Part shown: piece by piece, positions 1 through 5,364 of the stretch
Numbering within the stretch: position 1 is the first letter of the stretch
How the letters are laid out: each line of letters begins with the position of its first letter
Source of the DNA: Candidatus Sulfopaludibacter sp. SbA3
GTDB lineage: Bacteria; Acidobacteriota; Terriglobia; 2-12-FULL-54-10
Direction of reading: 5' to 3'
DNA: 5,364 nt
Assembly (NCBI GenBank): GCA_945865705.1
Contig: CAMBEY010000211.1
Coordinates: 1-5,364 of the forward strand
The notes under the pieces: model-generated
What the model was told of the DNA's origin: nothing
What the model saw: only the letters and a program-made list of their open reading frames with translations
The model's database searches: none
Program-made: the position numbers and the translations under genes

Positions 1-1582
<1,582 letters not shown>

Positions 1583-1588
1583 GCCGCG

Positions 1589-1593
1589 CTCCT
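1589..1593 (-). promoter_or_regulatory. rpoB Shine-Dalgarno site
   Basis: AGGAG lies six bases before the ATG at 1582. It decides the rpoB start, because the upstream frame stays open for many codons with no other initiation codon next to a ribosome binding site. Confidence 0.75.
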
Positions 1594-1870
1594 GAATGTT
1601 GTCTAAAGTAAAGTTGATTGGCCTGGCCGGGTACTGCCGGCTGGCGCGAAAGCTAGAATGGAGAATCCAGACTAATGCCGCCAGCAAAGACAGCAATTGG
1701 ACACCTGCGGCACTCCCTGACGATCACATGGTCGAGACGACCAAGGTCGGCAAGGGAAGCCGGAAGCAGCAGACTCCTGCCTGAAACGCGCTTCAATGGG
1801 AAGCCTTCCAGAGCCTGCTAAATCCTGCCAATACCTGGATGCTGGCTCATTAACTGGGAAAATGAAGGCG

Positions 1871-1900
1871 GCAGCGCGGACCCTTCCAGCCCGCCGCTGC
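1871..1900 (-). promoter_or_regulatory. Second GC-rich hairpin in rplL-rpoB leader
   Basis: The transcript can pair GCAGCGGCGGGC with GTCCGCGCTGC around the loop TGGAAGG, giving about 11 pairs with one bulged G and one G-T pair. A modestly T-rich stretch (TTCATTTT) begins about four bases after the stem, too weak and too far away for a confident intrinsic terminator. Together with the hairpin at 1923-1945 it makes a plausible partial attenuator or processing region before rpoB. Confidence 0.45.
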
Positions 1901-1922
1901 TGCATTTCGGAATAAGTGAGCC

Positions 1923-1945
1923 GCGCGCGGCGCATGGCCGCGCGC
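1923..1945 (-). promoter_or_regulatory. Perfect 9-bp GC hairpin just after rplL
   Basis: The transcript contains GCGCGCGGC, loop CATGC, then GCCGCGCGC, a perfect 9-bp all-GC stem starting 18 bases after the rplL stop. A T6 run lies before the stem rather than after it, so this is not a standard intrinsic terminator. It may stabilise the rplL mRNA 3' end, pause or attenuate polymerase, or form an RNase III target. The structure is visible in the sequence; the role is inferred. Confidence 0.6.
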
Positions 1946-1963
1946 ACCCGTCTGGCGAAAAAA

Positions 1964-2344
1964 CTACTTCACCTCGACAGTGGCTCCGACATCGACGAAC
2001 TTTTTCTTGATCGTCTCGGCCTCTTCCTTGTTCACGCCTTCTTTGATGGGTTTCGGAGCGCCATCCACCAAGTCCTTGGCTTCCTTCAAGCCCAGGCTGG
2101 TGACTTCGCGCACCGCTTTAATGACGTTGATCTTGTTGGCGCCGGCCGCCGTCAGCACGACGGTGAACTCGGTCTTCTCTTCGGCTGGGGCGGCCGCGGC
2201 CGCGCCACCACCACCACCGGCCATCATCATCGGGGCAGCGGCGCTAACACCGAAAGTGGTTTCCATTTCCTTTACGAGCTGCGACGCTTCCAGAAGCGTC
2301 AGCCCCTTGATCTGTTCCAAAATGGTTGCGACTTTTTCAGACAT
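1964..2344 (-). CDS. rplL: 50S ribosomal protein L7/L12
   Basis: L7/L12 is the multi-copy acidic stalk protein of the 50S subunit. Its dimers bind the C-terminal helix of L10 and recruit translational GTPases (EF-Tu, EF-G, IF2, RF3). The product is 126 residues (E. coli 121). The dimerisation domain is residues 1-33 (SEKVATILEQIKGLTLLEAS), followed by a low-complexity hinge at 34-57 with MMM, five Gly and five Ala. The globular C-terminal domain is 58-126, with the hallmark GANKINVIKAVREVTSLGLK (68-87) and EAKDLVDGAPKPIKEGV (88-104). I chose ATG at 2344 because the product then begins MSEKVA as in the family. A GTG four codons upstream (2356) overlaps the AAGGAG Shine-Dalgarno site itself. 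It follows rplJ by 76 bases and precedes the long rpoB leader. Confidence 0.97.
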   Translation of the reverse strand: MSEKVATILEQIKGLTLLEASQLVKEMETTFGVSAAAPMMMAGGGGGAAAAAPAEEKTEFTVVLTAAGANKINVIKAVREVTSLGLKEAKDLVDGAPKPIKEGVNKEEAETIKKKFVDVGATVEVK

Positions 2345-2355
2345 GATGTAATTCA

Positions 2356-2361
2356 CTCCTT
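2356..2361 (-). promoter_or_regulatory. rplL Shine-Dalgarno site
   Basis: AAGGAG ends 11 bases before ATG 2344, slightly far but usable. Its last G is the first base of an in-frame GTG (2356-2354), so that GTG cannot use it. This favours the ATG start. Confidence 0.65.
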
Positions 2362-2365
2362 CTGT

Positions 2366-2385
2366 GCGGCCCTATCCGGGCGCGC
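2366..2385 (-). promoter_or_regulatory. Hairpin directly upstream of the rplL ribosome binding site
   Basis: The transcript can pair GCG(C)GCCC with GGGCCGC around loop GGATA, giving seven GC pairs and one bulged C. The stem ends four bases before the rplL AAGGAG and leaves it unpaired. It lies in the 76-base rplJ-rplL spacer, which also holds a U7 run (2396-2402). A role in holding the rplL start open, useful because L7/L12 is made in excess over L10, is inference. Confidence 0.4.
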
Positions 2386-2420
2386 TGATTCTTTGAAAAA
2401 AATGGGTCGTTCACAAAACG

Positions 2421-2945
2421 TTATTGCTGAAACTTATTCTCCTCGACCGCTCGGTTCAGCACTATGGCCAGTGATCGGATCACTGATTGAGTTGCGCTGG
2501 CAATGCCGCGCGCGGGAGAATGCACCACATACATAATCTTCGCCAGCAATTCTTCCTTGCTGGGCAGGTTCACCAGTTCATTGATCTCCGCGATGGAGAC
2601 CACTCGGCCATCCACCATTCCTGAACGAAAAGTGAAGTTCGGATTGGTCTTGGCATAATTCGAAAGCGCTTTGGCCAGAGAAACAGGATTGGTGGTGGTG
2701 GTCGCCAGCGCCGTGGGGCCTGTCAGTTCTTTTACCAACGCCTCGGCTGCGGTGCCCTTGGCACCCAACTCCGCCAGCGTGTTCTTCACCACGCTATACT
2801 TGCCCCCGGCGGCGCGAATGTGATTGCGCAGTTCCCAATCCTCAGAAACGGGAATCTTCTCAAAATTAACGACAAAGACGCTGGCCGCTTTCGCCAATTC
2901 CGCCTGTAGCCGTTCGATCTCCTGCTTTTTCTCTTCGCGGTTCAC
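2421..2945 (-). CDS. rplJ: 50S ribosomal protein L10
   Basis: L10 anchors the L7/L12 dimers to 23S rRNA at the base of the GTPase-associated stalk. In many bacteria the L10-L12 complex represses its own mRNA. The product is 174 residues, close to the usual length (E. coli about 165). The N-terminal rRNA-binding domain shows NREEKKQEIERLQAELAKA (2-20), SVFVVNF (22-28) and the conserved AAGGKYSVVKNTLA (45-58). GPTAL (76-80) and NPVSLAKAL follow. The C-terminal helix, about residues 150-174, is the expected L12-binding spine. The start is GTG at 2945, with GGAGG six bases upstream and no nearby ATG. rplA ends 63 bases upstream, leaving little room for a separate L10 leader. Confidence 0.96.
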   Translation of the reverse strand: MNREEKKQEIERLQAELAKAASVFVVNFEKIPVSEDWELRNHIRAAGGKYSVVKNTLAELGAKGTAAEALVKELTGPTALATTTTNPVSLAKALSNYAKTNPNFTFRSGMVDGRVVSIAEINELVNLPSKEELLAKIMYVVHSPARGIASATQSVIRSLAIVLNRAVEENKFQQ

Positions 2946-2951
2946 CGTACT

Positions 2952-2956
2952 CCTCC
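2952..2956 (-). promoter_or_regulatory. rplJ Shine-Dalgarno site deciding a GTG start
   Basis: GGAGG lies six bases before GTG 2945. The spacing is ideal and no ATG is nearby, so it fixes the non-ATG start of rplJ. Confidence 0.8.
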
Positions 2957-2983
2957 AAAATTCTCTACCCTATTAACTTTTTT

Positions 2984-3017
2984 CAAGACCACCAGGTCAG
3001 CAAGACCACTAGGCCGT
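2984..3017 (-). repeat. Imperfect 17-bp tandem repeat spanning the rplA stop codon
   Basis: On the plus strand, CAAGACCACCAGGTCAG (2984-3000) is followed directly by CAAGACCACTAGGCCGT (3001-3017). They match at 13 of 17 positions, the first nine exactly. The second copy covers the rplA stop codon and last codons; the first lies wholly in the rplA-rplJ spacer. In the transcript the central GACC can pair with either flanking GGTC, giving two mutually exclusive 4-bp hairpins. Confidence 0.55.
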
Positions 3018-3713
3018 TTCGTGTTCAGCAATGGCCAGATCGATCGCGATGCCAGGGCCCATCGAAGACGACAGTGTGATGGACTTCACATACCTGCCCT
3101 TGGCCGCCGATGGCTTGGCCTTTACCACGGCGGTAATCAGCGCGGAGACATTATCCACCAGACTGGGCGCGGCAAAACTGATCTTGCCCACAGCCGTATG
3201 CACCTGGGCCGTCTTGTCCGTGCGGAACTCCACCTTGCCGGCCTTCACTTCTTTCACAGCGGTCTTCACATCGGTGGTAACCGTGCCGGCCTTCGGGTTC
3301 GGCATCAATCCACGCGGACCTAGCACTTTGCCGAGTCGGCCCACGGACTTCATCATGTCCGGTGTCGATATCACCGCGTCAAAGTCGGCCCAACCTTCAG
3401 TGATCTTCTTGACCATCTCTTCACCACCGGCAAAATCCGCACCCGCCTCTTCGGCCTCGCGAATCTTCTCACCGCTGGCGATGACCAGAACTTTTTTCGA
3501 CTTGCCCAGTCCGTGCGGCAACACAATCGTTCCACGCACCATCTGGTCGGCGTGGCGCGGGTCCACACCCAGCCGCAGGACCAACTCGACGGTCTCGTCG
3601 AACTTGGCGAACTTGACCTTCTGCAGCAGGTCCACCGCTTCCTTCAATTGATACGGGCGCTCTTCGACAGCCTTATGCGCCTTGGCTATGTTTTTGCCTT
3701 CTCGCCGTGCCAT
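3009..3713 (-). CDS. rplA: 50S ribosomal protein L1
   Basis: L1 binds 23S rRNA at the L1 stalk and helps release deacylated tRNA from the E site. In several bacteria it also represses the rplKA mRNA. The product is 234 residues, the same as E. coli L1. Visible family blocks are KFDETVELVLRLGVDPR (37-53), DQMVRGTIVLPHGLGK (56-71), the L1 signature GRLGKVLGPRGLMPNPKAGT (125-144) and the C-terminal KSITLSSSMGPGI (210-222). Split domain I is formed by both termini, and domain II by roughly residues 68-160. The ATG at 3713 has GGAG seven bases upstream. The spacer to rplK is 77-78 bases and shows no convincing terminator, so the two genes are probably cotranscribed. Codon use matches its neighbours. 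Confidence 0.97.
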   Translation of the reverse strand: MARREGKNIAKAHKAVEERPYQLKEAVDLLQKVKFAKFDETVELVLRLGVDPRHADQMVRGTIVLPHGLGKSKKVLVIASGEKIREAEEAGADFAGGEEMVKKITEGWADFDAVISTPDMMKSVGRLGKVLGPRGLMPNPKAGTVTTDVKTAVKEVKAGKVEFRTDKTAQVHTAVGKISFAAPSLVDNVSALITAVVKAKPSAAKGRYVKSITLSSSMGPGIAIDLAIAEHETA

Positions 3714-3791
3714 TTCAACTCTCCAGAATTCCGATTGGGCTGGGCAGATGCTCCCCCGCCACGATCTTTTGTTGCCTCAATTTTTGAGAAC

Positions 3792-4238
3792 CTAGACTAC
3801 GTCAATGCCCATGCTGCGCGCCGTGCCGCGCACGCTGCGAATGGCGGATTCCAATGAACTGGTGTTCAAATCCGGCAGCTTGGTTTTGGCAATCTCTTCC
3901 ACCTGCTTCGCCGTCACCGTTCCCACCTTCGTCGCGGGAGTCGTGCCCGAGCCCTTGGCGACGCCGGCTGCGCGCTTCAGCAGAATGGGCGCCGGAGGCG
4001 TCTTGGTGATAAACGTATAGCTGCGGTCGCCATAGACGGTAATGACCACCGGAATGATCAGGCCGTCCATCTCCTTGGCATTCGTCTTGGCGTTGAATGC
4101 CTTGCAAAAGTCCATGATGTTGACGCCATGCTGACCGAGCGCCGGCCCTACCGGGGGTGCTGGATTGGCCTTGCCTGCAGGTATCTGCAGCTTGATCATC
4201 CCTGTTACTTTTTTGCCTTTGGGTGCGGGTGCTGCCAT
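3792..4238 (-). CDS. rplK: 50S ribosomal protein L11
   Basis: L11 binds the GTPase-associated centre of 23S rRNA (the thiostrepton-binding region) and is needed for RelA activation in the stringent response. The product is 148 residues (E. coli 142). The N-terminal domain shows GMIKLQIPAGKANPAPPVGP (13-32) and ALGQHGVNIMDFCKAFN (33-49), the proline-rich thiostrepton-contact region. The C-terminal rRNA-binding domain ends with the family motif GTARSMGIDVV. The open frame extends upstream to 4280, but I chose ATG 4238 because GGAGG lies five bases upstream and the product then starts in the family register. The extra 14 residues of the longer form are not L11-like. It follows nusG by 81 bases. 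Confidence 0.97.
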   Translation of the reverse strand: MAAPAPKGKKVTGMIKLQIPAGKANPAPPVGPALGQHGVNIMDFCKAFNAKTNAKEMDGLIIPVVITVYGDRSYTFITKTPPAPILLKRAAGVAKGSGTTPATKVGTVTAKQVEEIAKTKLPDLNTSSLESAIRSVRGTARSMGIDVV

Positions 4239-4243
4239 TGCTT

Positions 4244-4248
4244 CCTCC
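4244..4248 (-). promoter_or_regulatory. rplK Shine-Dalgarno site
   Basis: GGAGG lies five bases before ATG 4238. It decides between this start and the longer in-frame ATG at 4280. Confidence 0.8.
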
Positions 4249-4264
4249 GAACAAAAATCAATTC

Positions 4265-4300
4265 GCCAGCTTGATTCCATTACCGCTGGCCAATGCGGCC
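4265..4300 (-). promoter_or_regulatory. Competing hairpins in the nusG-rplK spacer (possible L11-operon leader)
   Basis: The transcript can form GGCC-GCATT-GGCC (4300-4288), or GCCAGC paired with GCTGGC across a 14-base loop (4290-4265). The two share the middle GCC, so they exclude each other. In E. coli the L1 protein binds a structure upstream of rplK; this is the equivalent position. I do not see a clear match to the L1-binding rRNA mimic, so the assignment is tentative. Confidence 0.35.
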
Positions 4301-4319
4301 TGACGCGAACTTGCGCGGC

Positions 4320-4943
4320 TTAAATCTTTTCGACTTGCAGGAAATCAAGCTCCACTGGCGTAGCGCGACCGAAGATGGTTACCATCACCTTCAGCGTGTT
4401 GCGGTCCAGATTGACTTCTTCCACCGTTCCATTAAAGTTGCCGAATGGACCGTCTACAATCTTCACTACTTCGCCATGCTCGAATTTCAGCTTCGGCTTG
4501 GCGCGTTCCCCTGAGGTGGCCTTGCTGCGATTGAATATCTGGTCCGCTTCCGCATCGGTCAGAGGAATCGGTGTTCCGGCGCCACCCACAAAATCGGTTA
4601 CTCGCGGCGTGTTCTTTACGATGTGCCAGACATTGTCGTCCATGGCCAGCTCGACCAGCACATAGCCGGGATAAAACATTCGCGAAGTTTCAATCTTCTT
4701 GCCGCCGCGCACCTCGACCACCGTCTCGGTGGGGATCATCACCTGCCCGATTTTGTCTTCGAGGCCAAAGGCTTGCACGCGGCTTTCCAGGCTCTCCTTC
4801 ACCTTGCGCTCGAACCCGGAATAAGTGTGGATGATGTACCACTTCTTATTCGAAATCACGGCAACGGGCTCAGCGCTCGCCACATCGGAGTTCGCCGACG
4901 GTATCGGTTCCTGGTTGGGTAACTGTTCCTGATTACTTTCCAT
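4320..4943 (-). CDS. nusG: Transcription termination/antitermination factor NusG
   Basis: NusG binds the clamp helices of RNA polymerase, modulates pausing, and through its KOW domain contacts Rho or ribosomal protein S10. The product is 207 residues (E. coli 181). The NGN domain starts near KKWYIIHTYSGFERKVKESL (33-52) and includes MFYPGYVLVE and NTPRVTDFVGG. The KOW domain is about 151-207, with GEVVKIVDGPFGNFNGTVEE and VTIFGRATPVELDF. The difference from E. coli is mainly a 30-residue polar N-terminal extension rich in Q, N, P, S and E, probably disordered. The ATG at 4943 directly follows the secE stop (TAGATG). The best Shine-Dalgarno site, GGAG at 4956-4959 inside secE, is 12 bases away, so translational coupling to secE is likely. 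In-frame GTG codons at residues 21 and 29 lack a ribosome binding site. Confidence 0.97.
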   Translation of the reverse strand: MESNQEQLPNQEPIPSANSDVASAEPVAVISNKKWYIIHTYSGFERKVKESLESRVQAFGLEDKIGQVMIPTETVVEVRGGKKIETSRMFYPGYVLVELAMDDNVWHIVKNTPRVTDFVGGAGTPIPLTDAEADQIFNRSKATSGERAKPKLKFEHGEVVKIVDGPFGNFNGTVEEVNLDRNTLKVMVTIFGRATPVELDFLQVEKI

Positions 4944-5228
4944 CTATTTGCCCAGCTCCAACAAGGCCCGCACGCCTTGTGTGAAAATCCAATCCAGCGT
5001 GCCAAAGTAAATGGCGAAGAAGGCCACCGTGATCATGACGACCACCGTGGTCGCCTTGATCTGCGGCCAGCCGGGCCATGAAACACGTTTGGTTTCAGCG
5101 CGCACTTCACCGAGAAACGTTTTCGTGCGCTTAGGCCACGAACCGACCTCGGAGACGGCTCCGCCTATGGCCGAATCTTTCTCCGGCTCATCACCTGCTG
5201 CTGCCTTTATCGAATCCGTGTTTCCCAT
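4944..5228 (-). CDS. secE: Preprotein translocase subunit SecE
   Basis: SecE clamps the SecY channel in the inner-membrane SecYEG translocon. The product is 94 residues, the short single-span form common outside the enterobacteria (E. coli has three spans). Residues 1-35 are polar and acidic. The amphipathic family motif FLGEVRAETKRVSWPGWPQ is at 38-56. One transmembrane helix (about 60-82, TTVVVMITVAFFAIYFG and following) and a short tail ending LLELGK follow. I chose ATG 5228 over the GTG at 5264, which opens the same frame. The ATG has GGAG (5239-5242) ten bases upstream, and the GTG's extra residues are not conserved in my memory of the family. The adjacent nusG start implies cotranscription and coupling. 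The neighbouring tRNA-Trp is typical for this gene. Confidence 0.94.
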   Translation of the reverse strand: MGNTDSIKAAAGDEPEKDSAIGGAVSEVGSWPKRTKTFLGEVRAETKRVSWPGWPQIKATTVVVMITVAFFAIYFGTLDWIFTQGVRALLELGK

Positions 5229-5252
5229 TCCACTGTTTCTCCACAGCCTTGC

Positions 5253-5266
5253 CTGTGCAAGCACAG
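5253..5266. promoter_or_regulatory. Perfect 14-bp dyad upstream of secE
   Basis: CTGTGC-AA-GCACAG reads as two 6-bp arms around two central bases (TT in the transcript). It lies 24 bases before the chosen secE ATG and overlaps the start of the longer secE frame. It could be an operator or a small RNA hairpin, but such a tight loop is unfavourable in RNA. No regulator can be named. Confidence 0.3.
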
Positions 5267-5339
5267 AATGCGAACGTTCCGTTCCCTCTTGCCCGTTTCA
5301 CCAAAACCATCTCGCCCATGTCTGCCGCGCGGCGTAAAA

Positions 5340-5364
5340 TGGCAGGGGCGGAGGGATTCGAACC
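5340..5364 (-). tRNA. trpT: tRNA-Trp, 3' end only (5' part beyond window)
   Basis: Read on the minus strand, this gives the last two bases of the T-stem 5' side (GG), the T loop TTCGAAT, the T-stem 3' strand CCCTC, the acceptor 3' strand CGCCCCT, discriminator G73 and an encoded CCA. The acceptor strand, G73 and CCA match the end of E. coli tRNA-Trp, and tRNA-Trp next to secE is a widely conserved arrangement. The anticodon is outside the window, so the identity rests on the acceptor sequence and context. No T-rich terminator follows; a perfect GCCGCGCGGC palindrome lies shortly downstream. Confidence 0.88.

Larger units (their letters stand above)
1583..1963 (-). other. Long rplL-rpoB intercistronic leader, no supported gene
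   Basis: These 381 bases separate the rplL stop from the rpoB start, whereas the other spacers in the cluster are 0-111 bases. No ORF here has a credible start, ribosome binding site or recognisable protein. The rplL-proximal part holds two GC-rich hairpins (1923-1945 and 1871-1900). The rpoB-proximal part holds a small dyad, GGTCG-TCT-CGACC (1730-1742), and the rpoB Shine-Dalgarno site. I found no clear sigma-70 promoter; the best TTG-like boxes have poor -10 partners. In E. coli the equivalent spacer contains a transcription attenuator and an RNase III processing site that set the ratio of ribosomal protein to RNA polymerase. A similar role here is inferred from position, length and structure. 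Confidence 0.6.

Noticed and set aside
1596..1784. 62-codon plus-strand frame in the rplL-rpoB spacer
   Set aside because: Short, opposite to all genes, no ribosome binding site or recognisable product.
1672..1947. 91-codon minus-strand frame in the rplL-rpoB spacer
   Set aside because: It opens with a GTG at the edge of the 9-bp hairpin stem, with no ribosome binding site and an Arg/Ala-rich product of no recognisable family.
2207..2230. GGT and ATG triplet runs in rplL resembling a microsatellite
   Set aside because: They encode the Gly/Ala/Met hinge of L7/L12, where low complexity is normal.
1916..2536. 206-codon plus-strand frame across rplL and the end of rplJ
   Set aside because: It spans two confidently identified genes on the other strand and the spacer between them; composition is that of a shadow frame.
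3031..3651. 206-codon plus-strand frame antisense to rplA
   Set aside because: Shadow of a strongly conserved ribosomal protein gene; no recognisable domain.
3776..3788. CTCAA-AAA-TTGAG inverted repeat just after rplK
   Set aside because: Considered as a terminator, but the 5-bp AT-rich stem with a 3-base loop and no T tract is too weak.
5266..5281. Possible LexA-type box near CGAACGTTCC and CTGTGC-GCACAG
   Set aside because: The CGAAC half-site spacing is off by one from the Gram-positive box, and the CTGT-ACAG arms are separated by six rather than eight bases.

Overview
The window is a conserved bacterial housekeeping locus read entirely from the minus strand: tRNA-Trp (3' end only), secE, nusG, rplK, rplA, rplJ, rplL and the first 527 codons of rpoB. 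The organism is most likely an acidobacterium (Acidobacteriota). The evidence is the moderately GC-rich sequence, the secE-nusG-rplKAJL-rpoB order next to tRNA-Trp, and above all the RpoB sequence. Its N-terminal part carries an eight-cysteine insert and phrases such as SIGNWECKCGNLKGLHHL that I associate from memory with Acidobacteriota RpoB. No database search was possible, so the phylum call is an inference.

Layout in transcription order (high to low coordinates). 5364-5340: end of tRNA-Trp with an encoded CCA. 5339-5229: spacer with a short perfect dyad. 5228-4944: secE. 4943-4320: nusG, whose ATG directly follows the secE stop. 4319-4239: spacer with two competing hairpins. 4238-3792: rplK. 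3713-3009: rplA. 3008-2946: spacer with an imperfect 17-bp tandem repeat that begins in the last codons of rplA. 2945-2421: rplJ with a GTG start. 2344-1964: rplL. 1963-1583: a 381-base untranslated stretch with two strong GC-rich hairpins. 1582 to the window edge: rpoB. The remaining spacers are 76-81 bases, and each gene has its own Shine-Dalgarno sequence.

The genes serve the translation and transcription machinery. L11, L10 and L7/L12 form the GTPase-associated stalk of the 50S subunit, and L1 forms the E-site stalk. NusG controls RNA polymerase elongation and links it to ribosomes or Rho. SecE is part of the SecYEG translocon. RpoB is the RNA polymerase beta subunit. I see no mobile element, CRISPR array, defence gene or foreign-looking segment, and nothing that qualifies as an undescribed multi-gene system. 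The points worth a second look are the cysteine-knuckle insert in RpoB, the long structured rplL-rpoB leader, and several small RNA structures in the spacers where ribosomal-protein autoregulation would be expected.
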